Assembly (NCBI GenBank): GCA_035502855.1 | Contig: DATJTX010000026.1 | Location: forward strand, 26,558 to 90,557 | Reading direction: 5' to 3' | DNA: 64,000 nt | From: Candidatus Baltobacteraceae bacterium | Lineage (GTDB): Bacteria; Vulcanimicrobiota; Vulcanimicrobiia; Vulcanimicrobiales; Vulcanimicrobiaceae | Shown here: in pieces, positions 1-8,291 of the stretch | Numbering within the stretch: position 1 is the stretch's first letter | Layout of the letters: each line of letters opens with the position of its first letter | The notes under the pieces: generated by a model | Databases searched by the model: none | What the model saw: only the letters and a program-made list of their open reading frames with translations | Told to the model about the DNA's origin: nothing | Made by a program: the position numbers and the translations under genes

Positions 1-2
1 AC

Positions 3-449
3 TTTCAATACACGGCGCGGGACACGGTTTCTCCCGAGACCATCGCACGAGTCCAAAGGCGGCTCGACGAGATCTGGAACGACGAGACGTTCGTGCATAG
101 TTCATTCAAGTATACGGTCGGGCCGGGATTCGTCGAAATCAAAGACCGACGCGTCGGGCTTCCGGCCCAGGATATCGTGCTCTCCGCGCTTCCCGCGCAT
201 ATCTTTCTCATTTGCGATAACGCGGTGACGCCGCTCGAAATCGAGAAGTGGCTTGCCTCGAACGAGGCGCCGTTCGAGTATTCGCAGGAGATCATCCTAA
301 AGATCCTCGACGAACTTCATTCGCGGAGAATCCTGTTCCGCGAGGGCGAGCGCTGGATCGCGCTCGCGACGGCGCGCACTCCGGTAGACGGCCCTGCGGC
401 AAAACCGCTGTGGGAGACTTCATCCGTCCGCCCGCTAGCAGCTGTGTGA
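3..449 (+). CDS. C-terminal end of a radical SAM RiPP maturase-like protein (5' truncated by window edge)
   Basis: The frame is open from the first bases of the window to a TGA at 447-449, so the start lies upstream. About 148 C-terminal residues are visible. They share a block with the C-terminus of the next gene: DRRVGLPAQD here against DRRLGLPAQD there, and a final ALATA in both. That C-terminal region follows the radical SAM core in RiPP maturation radical SAM C-methyltransferases, so this is probably a tandem paralogue. The catalytic cysteines are outside the window, so the function is inferred only from the neighbour. The stop overlaps the next start (TGATG), which indicates translational coupling. 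Confidence 0.7.
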   Translation, partial: FQYTARDTVSPETIARVQRRLDEIWNDETFVHSSFKYTVGPGFVEIKDRRVGLPAQDIVLSALPAHIFLICDNAVTPLEIEKWLASNEAPFEYSQEIILKILDELHSRRILFREGERWIALATARTPVDGPAAKPLWETSSVRPLAAV

Positions 450-2347
450 TGAAGCGGCATAGTGTTTTGCTGGTCTCCCAGCCCTGGGCGTTCGTTCACG
501 TTCCGTCGATTCAGCTCGGCGTGTTGCTTTCCAGCCTCAGGCGTGCCGGGATAGACGCGACCGCCGCTTCGCTGTACCTCGACTTCATGCATCTGTTGAA
601 GGCGAAGAGTCGTGACTCGGCCGATGCGAGCGGCCGTTTTACGGTTGACAGCTATACGTCCATCTCGAATCTTTCGTTCCTGACGGGCATTGCGGAGTGG
701 GCTTTCGCGTTCCCGCCGATCGCCGTGCACACGGAAGAAGAAGACGAAGCCTTTCTTCGGTGCGCCGAGCGTCGTTGCGGCCCGCGCGTCATCGCTACGG
801 CCAGGATGGCACGTGCTCACGCCGAGGAGTTTCTTTGTGGCGCCGTCCAAAATGTAATCGATTCAGGCTGTACGATTCTCGGCATTTCGTCATGCTATTC
901 GCAGACCGCTGCATCCTTGCAGTTGGCGATGCGCGTCAAACAGATCAAGCCCGAGGTCGTCATCGTCATGGGCGGAGCAAGCTGCGAGGCCGACATGGGG
1001 GCGGCATTGCACGAGAGCTATACGTATCTGGATTACGTGTTGCGCGGTGAGGCGGAGGATACGTTGCCGCAGCTCGTTCGTGCTATTGAAGGGCAGTCGG
1101 GATTCGAGGAGATCGCGGGATTGTGCTACCGCGCGGCGGATGGGAGCACGAAATGCGTCGGCGATGGAGCTACGATGACGTCGAAGATGGACGACGTGCC
1201 GATACCCGAGTACGATGAGTACTTCGAGCATCTGAAGCGGACAAACTTCGCGGCCGATGTGAACAGCTACGTCATGATTCCGGTGGAGAGTTCACGCGGA
1301 TGCTGGTGGGGAGCCAAGAACCACTGCAAGTTCTGCGGCATCAACGGTGGAAGCATGGCGTATCGCAGCAAGTCTCCCGAGCGGTTTGTGAGCGAGGTTG
1401 AGGGCCTGTGCGTCAAACATCGGAATCTGCTTTTCCAGGCGACGGACTCGATATTGGATCTTCGCTACTTCGAATCGGTGTTTCCGCGGTTTCGGGACAT
1501 GCGCGAGCGTGGCATCGATCTCTATTTCTTCTATGAGACGAAGGCGAATCTGCGCAAGCAACAGGTTGCGCTTTTGCGGGAAGCAGGCGTGCAGGTGATG
1601 CAGCCGGGCTTGGAGAGCCTGAGCACCAACGTGTTGCGTCTCATGAACAAAGGTGTGACGGCTCTTCAGAACATCCGGCTGCTGAAATGGGCGATGGAAT
1701 ACGAAATAGATGTCGAGTGGAACATCATCTGTGGCTTCCCCGGCGAGACGGCGGCCGATTACGCTATCATGACGGAGTTGATTCCGATGCTGACCCACCT
1801 CCATCCGCCAGACGTCATCCAAATGCAGCTTCAGCGCTTCAGCCCATATTTTGAAAAGGCCGACGAAAACGGCGTGCGAATTCTCGGCCCCGCGTCGTGG
1901 TATAAGTTCGTCTTTCAGAAGGACGACCAGACGGTTTGGCGTCTTGCGTACAACTTCGAACACGAGTGCGAATCCGCAGTGGCCACGGACGAAGTTCGGG
2001 CGCTGAAGGAGCTGGTCAAGCGCAATTGGGACAAGCGCACGTATCGCAAGGGGCAGAGTACGCTCGCGTATTGGCGAGGTCCAGGCTTTCTGACGCTGCG
2101 GGATCGTCGGCTCGGCCTCCCCGCGCAAGATTTGCGCATCGCCGGTTTGGCCGCATCGGTCTACACGCTGTGCGACGAAATCTTGACTCCCTCGATGGTC
2201 GTTGATTCGCTCGGCAAGGCGACTATCGTCGAAGTGCAACAGATCCTATCTTTCTTCGTGAAAAAGAAATTGATGGTCGAGGAGAACGGGCAGTACCTCG
2301 CTCTTGCCACCGCATATCGCGCGGCTCCGGTCGCCGCATCCGCATAA
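449..2347 (+). CDS. RiPP maturation radical SAM C-methyltransferase (B12-binding domain + radical SAM)
   Basis: The predicted protein has 632 residues. The first ~200 residues resemble a cobalamin-binding Rossmann domain (HVPSIQLGVLLSSLRRAG, then GGASCEADMG). The radical SAM core follows, with Cys285-x7-Cys293-x2-Cys296 in the motif SRGCWWGAKNHCKFCG. This spacing and the flanking Trp pair are typical of the RiPP maturation radical SAM protein 1 family, which methylates unactivated carbons of a ribosomal peptide using SAM and methylcobalamin. The frame is open further upstream, but ATG 449 overlaps the preceding stop and gives a normal N-terminus (MKRHSVLLVSQPW). The CPBP protease directly downstream could be part of the same peptide pathway. 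No precursor peptide gene is visible here; it may lie upstream of the window. Confidence 0.85.
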   Translation: MKRHSVLLVSQPWAFVHVPSIQLGVLLSSLRRAGIDATAASLYLDFMHLLKAKSRDSADASGRFTVDSYTSISNLSFLTGIAEWAFAFPPIAVHTEEEDEAFLRCAERRCGPRVIATARMARAHAEEFLCGAVQNVIDSGCTILGISSCYSQTAASLQLAMRVKQIKPEVVIVMGGASCEADMGAALHESYTYLDYVLRGEAEDTLPQLVRAIEGQSGFEEIAGLCYRAADGSTKCVGDGATMTSKMDDVPIPEYDEYFEHLKRTNFAADVNSYVMIPVESSRGCWWGAKNHCKFCGINGGSMAYRSKSPERFVSEVEGLCVKHRNLLFQATDSILDLRYFESVFPRFRDMRERGIDLYFFYETKANLRKQQVALLREAGVQVMQPGLESLSTNVLRLMNKGVTALQNIRLLKWAMEYEIDVEWNIICGFPGETAADYAIMTELIPMLTHLHPPDVIQMQLQRFSPYFEKADENGVRILGPASWYKFVFQKDDQTVWRLAYNFEHECESAVATDEVRALKELVKRNWDKRTYRKGQSTLAYWRGPGFLTLRDRRLGLPAQDLRIAGLAASVYTLCDEILTPSMVVDSLGKATIVEVQQILSFFVKKKLMVEENGQYLALATAYRAAPVAASA

Positions 2348-2359
2348 GCGCTGGAGAAG

Positions 2360-2911
2360 ATGCACGTAACCCCTGCGTCCGTCCTCGCGTTGACCGCGAT
2401 CGTCGAGGGGGCGCCGCTCCTCGCCGGGATATTAGGCTTCTGGAATATTCGGCAAGTATTTGTCGGACCGGTCCGACCGGCGGGTTGGGTGCTCGCCGTC
2501 TTAGTTCCCGTTGCTTATATCGCGACGACCTATGCGATGGAACCGGGGATCGCCGCTTTCGCGTTTGGGCCATGGCCGCTCAAGGGGCTCGCGCTGCTCG
2601 CGGCCGTAACGGGAGCGTTTACCGAGGAACTGCTCTTCCGCAGAATGTTGATTGAGATCCTTCTGCGTCGTCGCATACCGCGCATCGCGGCGGCGTTGAC
2701 CTCGGGCATCGCCTTCGGCATCGCGCACTTAGTGTGGTCCCCGACCTCTCCCGCGCTCGTTGTCGGTTTTACCGGCGCATTGGGCTTCGCCCTCGCGATG
2801 ACGTATCTTTTGGGCAATAGGAGACTATTGCCGTGCGTCCTAGCTCACTTCGCCATTGACGCCGTACTTGAGCCGGGCTTGCTGCACTTTGCGCTCGCTT
2901 CGCACCCTTGA
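2360..2911 (+). CDS. CPBP family intramembrane metalloprotease
   Basis: A 183-residue membrane protein with several hydrophobic segments. It carries the family motifs in order: EELLFRR (EExxxR), FGIAHLVW (FxxxH) and HFAID. These define CPBP/Abi (CAAX-protease-like) membrane peptidases. It starts 12 bases after the radical SAM gene on the same strand with GGAG close in front, so the two are probably cotranscribed. CPBP proteases occur in bacteriocin and RiPP loci as leader-processing or immunity proteins; that role here is inference from context. Confidence 0.85.
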   Translation: MHVTPASVLALTAIVEGAPLLAGILGFWNIRQVFVGPVRPAGWVLAVLVPVAYIATTYAMEPGIAAFAFGPWPLKGLALLAAVTGAFTEELLFRRMLIEILLRRRIPRIAAALTSGIAFGIAHLVWSPTSPALVVGFTGALGFALAMTYLLGNRRLLPCVLAHFAIDAVLEPGLLHFALASHP

Positions 2912-2914
2912 GAA

Positions 2915-2930
2915 AAAGCGGTTTCGCTTT
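2915..2930 (+). terminator. Weak hairpin after the CPBP gene
   Basis: AAAGCG and CGCTTT pair around a GTTT loop four bases after the stop codon. The stem is short and no clear T-run follows, so terminator function is only possible. Confidence 0.25.
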
Positions 2931-3217
2931 ACTTCGTTCGCCCTGATCATTCCGACGCGGAAGAGGGCAACGTACAACGAAGCGGAGCTTTGGTAATTCA
3001 CGGGCGCTGCGCTAGAACGTCGATCGTGGCGACTTAGGCCAACTCGAAAATAAGGGGTCAAACGGCCCCGCCATTGGCGTAGGGACCGCCGCGCCCGCGG
3101 CCACGCGGCAATGAAAACGAGTAGAAAAGAGAGGCCCCGGTGCCAACCTGTTGGCCTTTGATCTAGCTACCATACGGGTTACCCTCGTGTGGCGGGGTGA
3201 CGAGCGCGTCGGGGGTA

Positions 3218-3237
3218 AAAGACGCCTAGACGTCTTT
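3218..3237 (-). terminator. Hairpin terminator candidate for the NUDIX gene
   Basis: A perfect 7-bp inverted repeat, AAAGACG and CGTCTTT, surrounds a 6-base loop just past the minus-strand stop at 3244. Read on the minus strand, the right arm ends in four T residues. The position fits an intrinsic terminator, although the T-run is short. Confidence 0.4.
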
Positions 3238-3243
3238 CTTGAC

Positions 3244-3789
3244 TTAGCTTCCGAGGCGATCGAGGGCGGCGTAGGCAACCGCGACGCACGAGATCGCCCC
3301 AAACGCGCCGCCGCGCAGCATCGGCCGGATCTCGGCGAGCGGTACGGTATAGGGTTCGATCGATTCGGTGAGGTCCAGCTCTTGCGGATGCGTGCAAATC
3401 GCGTCATGGGCCAAGTAGCCGTACATCCGGCTATTCGAGCGCACGGGCTCCGCCGGGACGGCCGAGAGTAACTCCCAGCGCGCGGCCGTGTAACCGGTCT
3501 CTTCGGTCAGCTCGCGCTGCGCGCAGCAAAGCGGGTCTTCGCCCGGAGCAATGCTTCCGGCGGGCAGCTCGACGATCACCTCGTCGATACCGTAGCGGTA
3601 CTGGCGCACCAGCACGACCTCACGTGCAGGCGTGAGCGCAAAGACCATTACGAACCCGTGCGATTCGCGCACGTAGTAATTGGGAAGCACGGCGCCGCTC
3701 GGCAGCTCGATCTCGTCGCTGCGAATGCGCAGGTGCTCGGACTCGATGAGGTAGGTCGAGGAGCGAACGCGCCAGAGCGGTTTTTCCAT
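3244..3789 (-). CDS. NUDIX hydrolase (ADP-ribose pyrophosphatase-like)
   Basis: A 181-residue protein with a full Nudix box, G-x5-E-x7-RELTEETGY, preceded by VELPAGS. These residues coordinate the metal for cleavage of nucleoside diphosphates linked to another group X. The overall layout (N-terminal beta-rich arm, LVRQYRYGIDEVIVELPAG) is that of ADP-ribose pyrophosphatases, but the substrate is not fixed by the sequence. The ATG at 3789 (MEKPLWRV) is preferred over an in-frame ATG at 3825, because the latter would run into the divergent neighbour. The divergent gene starts only ~22 bases away, leaving little room for two promoters with leaders. Confidence 0.9.
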   Translation of the reverse strand: MEKPLWRVRSSTYLIESEHLRIRSDEIELPSGAVLPNYYVRESHGFVMVFALTPAREVVLVRQYRYGIDEVIVELPAGSIAPGEDPLCCAQRELTEETGYTAARWELLSAVPAEPVRSNSRMYGYLAHDAICTHPQELDLTESIEPYTVPLAEIRPMLRGGAFGAISCVAVAYAALDRLGS

Positions 3790-3811
3790 ACGACCGCGAA
3801 GTTCAGAATCC

Positions 3812-5419
3812 GTGGAAGATCTCATGCTGGTCGTGGGCGCGGGAACGATGGGCGCCGGAATCGCCTACGTGGCCGCCGCGGGCGGATATACCGTCGAACT
3901 GATCGAGCCGGATTCCGGGGTGCGCGAGCGCGCGAGCGCGCGGATCGCGAAGGACGCCGAACGCGCCGGGACGCCCGACGTGCTCGCGCGGGTGCGGTTT
4001 CATTCCGTGATTCCCGCGCGCAGCGAAGCGGCGATCGCGATCGAGGCCGTTCCGGAACGGCTCGATCTCAAGCGCGAGGTCTTTGCCGCGCTCGAGGCGG
4101 CGTTAGGGCCCGATGCATTGCTCGCCACCAACACCTCGTCGCTCAGCGTGAGCGAGATCGCGCAGCATTGCCGTCACCCCGAGCGCGTGGTGGGACTGCA
4201 TTTCTTCAACCCGCCGGCGGCGATGAAGCTGGTCGAAATCGTGGAGACCGAACACGCGTCGGACGACGCGCTCGATCGCGCCCGCACGATCGTGGAACGC
4301 ATCGCCAAAACCGCCGTCGCCTGCGCCGACACACCGGGCTTCATCGTGAACCGGGTTGCGCGTCCGTTCTATTTGCAATCGATGCGCGCCCTCGAGCGCG
4401 GCGTTGCGCCGATCGAAGAGCTGGACGCGCTCGCCCGCGGCGCCGGCTTTCGCATGGGTCCGTTCGAATTGATGGACCTCATCGGTCTGGACATCAACCT
4501 CGCGAGCAGCGAATCGGTCTACGAACGGCTCGAGGCCGAACGCCTCGCGCCGCGGCCGATGCAGCGCCAACTGGTCGCGCAAGGGCGGCTCGGACGCAAG
4601 ACCGGTTCGGGATTCTACGCGTACGAGGACGGGCGGTACGCGCGACTCGATCTCTTCTCGGGGATACAAGAGCGCAGCGATCCGCTCGAAGAGTTCGTTG
4701 CCGTCGTCGGTTTCGGCGGGACCGCGGACGATCTGGCGAGTGCGCTCGAGCCGCGTTGCGAGCGCGTGCAGCGCGTGGAGAACGACGACTTGCTCGATCG
4801 CCTCGATCCGGAGGTGACGCTGGTGATCGACACGGGTGACGGGTCCAACGATCGCGCCGAGATCGTGATCGCGCTCGATCGCCGACTCGAGCCGTCGACG
4901 ATCATCTTCGTCGATGCGTACGCGACCGATCTCGGGGCGTTGCGCGCGCGGTTACAACATCCGCAGCGCGTCGTCGGCTTCGGTGTTCTCGGCGCCTTCA
5001 ACGATCAGCGCGCGGTCGAGATCGTCGACTCCGATGCGGCCAGCGACGACGCGCTCGCATTGGCGCAAGAGTGTTTCGAAGCGGTCGGAAAGGTCGTCGT
5101 CTTGGTCGAGGACGTTCCCGGACTTTTCCTCGGGAGGGTCGTCGGCTCGATCGTCAACGAAGCGATGATTGCGGTCGCCGAAGACGTTGCTTCGCCGGAC
5201 GACGTCGACCTGGCGATGCAGCTCGGCGTCAATTATCCGCGCGGTCCGATCGAATGGGGACGCGAGATCGGCGGTGCGCGCATCGCGCGCATTCTCCAGC
5301 GGCTTGCCGGCGCCGAAGGCGAGGAATTCGCGCCGCATCGCTCGCTGTGGGTACTCGATGCGCCGCCGGAGGGTTCCGAGGAAGCGGAAACGGCGCCCCT
5401 GAACAGTTTTCCGGCGTGA
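3812..5419 (+). CDS. 3-hydroxyacyl-CoA dehydrogenase, two-domain PaaH type
   Basis: A protein of about 535 residues. The N-terminal NAD-binding motif is G9-x-G11-x-x-G14 (GAGTMG), followed by NTSSLSVSEIA and HFFNPPAAMKLVEIV, the signature of 3-hydroxyacyl-CoA dehydrogenases. A second half from about residue 290 repeats a degenerate Rossmann fold and ends in another C-terminal 3HCDH domain (NEAMIAVAEDVAS). This arrangement matches phenylacetate-type PaaH enzymes, which oxidise 3-hydroxyadipyl-CoA. The GTG at 3812 is used; ATG 3824 with GGAAG five bases upstream is an equally good start. With PaaX and a ring oxygenase nearby, a role in degradation of an aromatic CoA ester is likely. Confidence 0.88.
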   Translation: MEDLMLVVGAGTMGAGIAYVAAAGGYTVELIEPDSGVRERASARIAKDAERAGTPDVLARVRFHSVIPARSEAAIAIEAVPERLDLKREVFAALEAALGPDALLATNTSSLSVSEIAQHCRHPERVVGLHFFNPPAAMKLVEIVETEHASDDALDRARTIVERIAKTAVACADTPGFIVNRVARPFYLQSMRALERGVAPIEELDALARGAGFRMGPFELMDLIGLDINLASSESVYERLEAERLAPRPMQRQLVAQGRLGRKTGSGFYAYEDGRYARLDLFSGIQERSDPLEEFVAVVGFGGTADDLASALEPRCERVQRVENDDLLDRLDPEVTLVIDTGDGSNDRAEIVIALDRRLEPSTIIFVDAYATDLGALRARLQHPQRVVGFGVLGAFNDQRAVEIVDSDAASDDALALAQECFEAVGKVVVLVEDVPGLFLGRVVGSIVNEAMIAVAEDVASPDDVDLAMQLGVNYPRGPIEWGREIGGARIARILQRLAGAEGEEFAPHRSLWVLDAPPEGSEEAETAPLNSFPA

Positions 5420-5438
5420 GGAAAGAACGATCGAACCT

Positions 5439-5753
5439 CTGAAAATCGGCCATCACTACGACACGACCTACGGCACGCTCTGGAAGGACGGCACCTATTT
5501 CCCGCGCGGAACGCGCGTGACGGTGGTCGGCGTGCATCTCAATCAGGGGTTCTGCGTCCGCTTCCCGGCCGAGATCGACGGCGAACCGCTCGAGACCTGG
5601 GAAGATTGGAGTGAAGCCGATTTTTTGGCTGAGCACGGGTCGATCGCGCCGCCGCGAGAACCGCTGTCCGGCAACGTGCTCAGCGAAGCGCGCGAAGTGC
5701 TCTCCGATGCGGAAGACGGCTGTCATCTGCACCTGCACGACGATATGGACTGA
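5439..5753 (+). CDS. Small acidic hypothetical protein with probable non-standard start
   Basis: The frame encodes a short protein ending in HLHLHDDMD. The first standard start codon is GTG 5517, but the frame upstream to about 5418 has coding-like composition: nearly all third positions are G or C, and it reads KIGHHYDTTYGTLWKDG. No ATG, GTG or TTG occurs there. A Shine-Dalgarno-like GAGGAAAG at 5418-5425 stands in front of ATC 5430 and CTG 5439, so translation may begin at one of these. I chose CTG 5439 provisionally. The gene follows the dehydrogenase by about 20 bases and is probably in its operon. No family was recognised. Confidence 0.55.
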   Translation: MKIGHHYDTTYGTLWKDGTYFPRGTRVTVVGVHLNQGFCVRFPAEIDGEPLETWEDWSEADFLAEHGSIAPPREPLSGNVLSEAREVLSDAEDGCHLHLHDDMD

Positions 5754-5760
5754 TTTAACT

Positions 5761-5795
5761 TGTCATCCTGAGCGAAGCGAGCGAAGTCGAAGGAC
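5761..5795. repeat. Dispersed repeat, GTCATCC.GAGC type
   Basis: The unit runs from TGTCATCCTGAGCGAAGC to GAAGTCGAAGGAC. Related copies occur at 8237, 20867, 23376, 42508, 46639 and 48139. Here it lies between two convergent genes, where it could serve as a bidirectional terminator or be a selfish palindrome. Confidence 0.75.
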
Positions 5796-5820
5796 AACGC
5801 TCAACCAAAGCATCGCTCGA

Positions 5821-6231
5821 TCAGAAGCTGAAGACGACGCCTTCGAACCAGAGATAGCCGCAGATCCATTGGTTCTGCGCGGTCGATCCCGGCGCCGACG
5901 GCGTGTATGAGGTGTTGAAGCAGTAGTTCGTCGCCGGGGTGAGATTGCTGAACGTGGTCGATCCTGTCGCGTCCGTGACCTGGGTCGTGATCAGCGTGCC
6001 GTAGTGCCCGTTGACGTCGGTGTAGAGGTTGACGGGCTGATTGGGGATCGGCGAACTGCTCACGTACACCGCGACCTGCGCAGCCGAGGCACTGGGGTTC
6101 GGCGTCGGTGTCGAAGCCGTGCTGGTGGGTGCGGGCGTTCCGTAGAGGTCTTCCGGGTTGTAGCCGCTGTTGCACGCAGCGAGTGCGAGCGCCGTGACGG
6201 CGAACGCGATCAGGAGGATCCGTTTGGGCAT
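5821..6231 (-). CDS. Small lipoprotein with TP-rich linker and a beta-sandwich-like domain
   Basis: A 136-residue protein with a signal peptide and the lipobox LALAAC, so the mature chain begins at Cys19 and is lipid-anchored. A Pro/Thr/Ser-rich linker (about residues 32-48) follows. The rest (VAVYVSSSPIPNQPVNLY...TDATGSTTFSNLTPATNYCF) looks like a carboxypeptidase-regulatory or Ig-like fold. It starts 19 bases after the stop of paaX on the same strand and is probably cotranscribed. The function is unknown. Confidence 0.75.
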   Translation of the reverse strand: MPKRILLIAFAVTALALAACNSGYNPEDLYGTPAPTSTASTPTPNPSASAAQVAVYVSSSPIPNQPVNLYTDVNGHYGTLITTQVTDATGSTTFSNLTPATNYCFNTSYTPSAPGSTAQNQWICGYLWFEGVVFSF

Positions 6232-6250
6232 GGCGGCGGAGCTTCGACGC

Positions 6251-7087
6251 CTATCCGGCCCCCGCCTTGCCCGTCACGCTCAGGAAAAACCGGCGCGATT
6301 TCTGCTCGATCCTGCGGTAATATTCGCGAAAAATCGCGGCCGCTCGGGTCCCCGGCCAGTGTGCCGGGAGCAGCGATGCGGGCAGACCGGGATCGACGTA
6401 GGTGAGTTTGCGATAGTCGTGCACGAGCCAGAGGCGTTCGACGAACGCGCCCCGGTCGGTGAGCTTGGTTTCGCGTTCTTCGCGCTCGAGGCGAGGGGCA
6501 TAGGCAGCGATGAAGTCGTCGTATGCGGCCGCGATCGCGTCGAGATCCCAGCATCGCTGCAGCAACTCCCGATCGTTCCCCGGGCCGGCAAAGTCACAGA
6601 CGAACAGGTCGATGTCGGCATCGACGCCCGCGTTTTGCGCTGCTTCGCGCACGGCCTCGAGCGCATCGTGCGGCGAGATCCACGTCGAAGAAGAAAGTGG
6701 CGCCCAACCGAGCAAGGCAAGTTCCTTGCGCAAACGGTCGCGCCCCGCGCGCCGCGATTCGGCGATGCTGTAGGTGAGCAGACGCCAGCGTCCATCCCAC
6801 GCGACCAGCGGCCCGTAGATCCGTGGGCTCAATTCCTCGATCCGACGCCGTCCACGCTCGGTTACCGCGTAGTTCGAGCGGTTTCCGAGTTTTTGGGCCC
6901 GCAGCCACCCTTGCCGCGACATCCGCGAAACCGCTTGCCGCACCGCCGGCTCCGAGAGGCCGAACGATGCCATCAGCAGGATCAAACTCCCGATCGGCAG
7001 GGCTTCCTCGCCCGGTTGGCTGTGCACCAGGTCGCCGTACAGGGTGAAGATGAACGAGTTCGGCCTCTTTACTTTCCGTTCCGACAT
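6251..7087 (-). CDS. paaX: PaaX family transcriptional repressor
   Basis: A 278-residue protein with an N-terminal winged helix-turn-helix (about residues 20-90: SEPAVRQAVSRMSRQGWL), a central PaaX domain (WRLLTYSIAESRRAGRDRLRKEL) and a C-terminal domain with ALLPAHWPG-type residues (SLLPAHWPGTRAA). This matches PaaX, which represses phenylacetate genes and is released by phenylacetyl-CoA. It is transcribed divergently from the diiron oxygenase 44 bases away, the usual arrangement for a local regulator. The effector here could be phenylacetyl-CoA, benzoyl-CoA or a relative. Confidence 0.88.
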   Translation of the reverse strand: MSERKVKRPNSFIFTLYGDLVHSQPGEEALPIGSLILLMASFGLSEPAVRQAVSRMSRQGWLRAQKLGNRSNYAVTERGRRRIEELSPRIYGPLVAWDGRWRLLTYSIAESRRAGRDRLRKELALLGWAPLSSSTWISPHDALEAVREAAQNAGVDADIDLFVCDFAGPGNDRELLQRCWDLDAIAAAYDDFIAAYAPRLEREERETKLTDRGAFVERLWLVHDYRKLTYVDPGLPASLLPAHWPGTRAAAIFREYYRRIEQKSRRFFLSVTGKAGAG

Positions 7088-7094
7088 GCGTAGT

Positions 7095-7122
7095 ATGACA
7101 GTATTCTCACGCCAAATAGAAA
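7095..7122 (+). promoter_or_regulatory. Candidate sigma70-type promoter for the oxygenase operon
   Basis: ATGACA (5 of 6 matches to the -35 consensus) and TAGAAA (4 of 6 to the -10) are 16 bases apart. Only nine bases separate the -10 from ATG 7132, and no Shine-Dalgarno sequence is visible, so the message may be leaderless. The short divergent gap is also the natural place for a PaaX operator. Confidence 0.35.
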
Positions 7123-7131
7123 ATCCGTCAC

Positions 7132-8253
7132 ATGCGCATCGCGACCTTCGACGACTGGCTGGACCTGCTCAAGGAGTGGCAGCACGACATCGGGCTCGAT
7201 CCGGAGCTGATCGAGCGCTACGTGCCGGGCTATGCGTTCGAGGCGAAATACGGCGCGTTGCCGACGCCGGAGATTTACTTCGGCGATTTCAAGGGCGAGC
7301 GGCGTTGGGAAACCGTGCGCGAGATCCCGGACCAGCGCATGCGCGATGCGCTGCTGAACATGATCGTTTTTCAGGGCGACACCGAGTTTGCTTCCAACGA
7401 GCAGCAGCGCTTTCTGGTCGAGCGCGCACCGTCGGAATACGATCTGGCCTCGCTCGTGCGCATCATGGCCGAGGAGACCCGCCACGGCTACCAGATGTGT
7501 CACGTATTGATCCATCATTTCGGCAGCGAAGGCAAGATCGAGGCGCAGAAGCTGCTCGAACGGCGCGCCTTCGGCAAGAAGAATCGGCTGCTCAACGCGT
7601 TCAATGACGACGTTACGCACTGGCTCGATTTCTTCGCGTATACGAATTTCATGGACCGTGACGGGAAGTTTCAGTTGACGATGCTCTCGCACTCGGGTTT
7701 TGCGCCGCTCGCGTCGTCGGTCGGTCCGATGCTGCGCGAAGAATCCTTCCATATGGGGACCGGTATCACGGGGTTGCGCCGCATTGCGCAAGCGGGCGTC
7801 ATTCCGGTGGAGATCCAGCAGAAGTATTACAACAAGTGGATCTCGGGCTCTCTCGATCTCTTCGGCACCGACCATTCGGGTTCGGCGCAGTGGGCGTATG
7901 CATGGGGCATCAAAGGGCGCGTCGACGAGGATAAGGCCGGCGAGGCGGTCGACCGCGAGCATCTCAACGAGCGTGCGCGCGCCCAGTTCCATGCCGAGGT
8001 GCAGGCGACGGTCGACCGTGTCAACGAGGTCAACGTGAGCGAGGTCGGGTTCTACGTTCCCGACATGCGCTTCAACCGCCGGATCGGCGCGTTCGCCGGG
8101 AAACGCTACGCGGTCGACGGGCGCGAATTGACGGAGCACGAGTGGGAAGCCTACGCACCGACGGTGTTGCCGACGCCGGCCGACGAGGTCGCGCTGGCGG
8201 AATTTTTCAAGAACCCCGAGTGGATAGCACCCCGTGTGTCATCCCGAACATAG
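7132..8253 (+). CDS. Phenylacetic acid catabolic (PaaA/BoxB-like) diiron oxygenase
   Basis: A 373-residue ferritin-like protein with diiron ligand motifs: Glu85 region, E115-x-x-H118 (EETRHGYQ) and E204-x-x-H207 (REESFHMG). These belong to the PaaA/PaaC-BoxB family, which epoxidises CoA-activated aromatic rings. The length is between PaaA (about 310) and BoxB (about 470). No paaB, C, D or E gene is present, so it resembles single-component BoxB more in context, but the substrate is unresolved. The PaaX gene is divergent and an enoyl-CoA hydratase follows. The last codons (VSSRT) and the stop codon are made by a dispersed repeat that overlaps the 3' end. Confidence 0.82.
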   Translation: MRIATFDDWLDLLKEWQHDIGLDPELIERYVPGYAFEAKYGALPTPEIYFGDFKGERRWETVREIPDQRMRDALLNMIVFQGDTEFASNEQQRFLVERAPSEYDLASLVRIMAEETRHGYQMCHVLIHHFGSEGKIEAQKLLERRAFGKKNRLLNAFNDDVTHWLDFFAYTNFMDRDGKFQLTMLSHSGFAPLASSVGPMLREESFHMGTGITGLRRIAQAGVIPVEIQQKYYNKWISGSLDLFGTDHSGSAQWAYAWGIKGRVDEDKAGEAVDREHLNERARAQFHAEVQATVDRVNEVNVSEVGFYVPDMRFNRRIGAFAGKRYAVDGRELTEHEWEAYAPTVLPTPADEVALAEFFKNPEWIAPRVSSRT

Positions 8254-8280
8254 CGAGCAACGTGAGTGAAGTCGAGGGAC
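8237..8280. repeat. Dispersed repeat overlapping the oxygenase 3' end
   Basis: TGTCATCCCGAACATAGC through GAAGTCGAGGGAC. The TAG stop codon at 8251-8253 lies inside the repeat. Its GAGGGA end is the nearest purine-rich sequence to the start of the next gene at 8292. Confidence 0.7.
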
Positions 8281-8291
8281 AGCTACCAATC

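Larger units (their letters stand above)
2912..3243. other. Intergenic stretch without recognised gene
   Basis: About 330 bases between the CPBP gene and the NUDIX gene. I see two small hairpins near its ends, but no tRNA, no plausible precursor peptide and no ORF with a convincing start. The longest fresh ATG frame, at 3111, stops after 16 codons. Confidence 0.5.

Noticed and set aside
3140..3210. tRNA-like stretch before the NUDIX gene
   Set aside because: No T-loop consensus or acceptor pairing could be formed on either strand.
6170..7093. Open frame on the plus strand opposite paaX
   Set aside because: Shadow of the PaaX gene; runs into the divergent promoter region.
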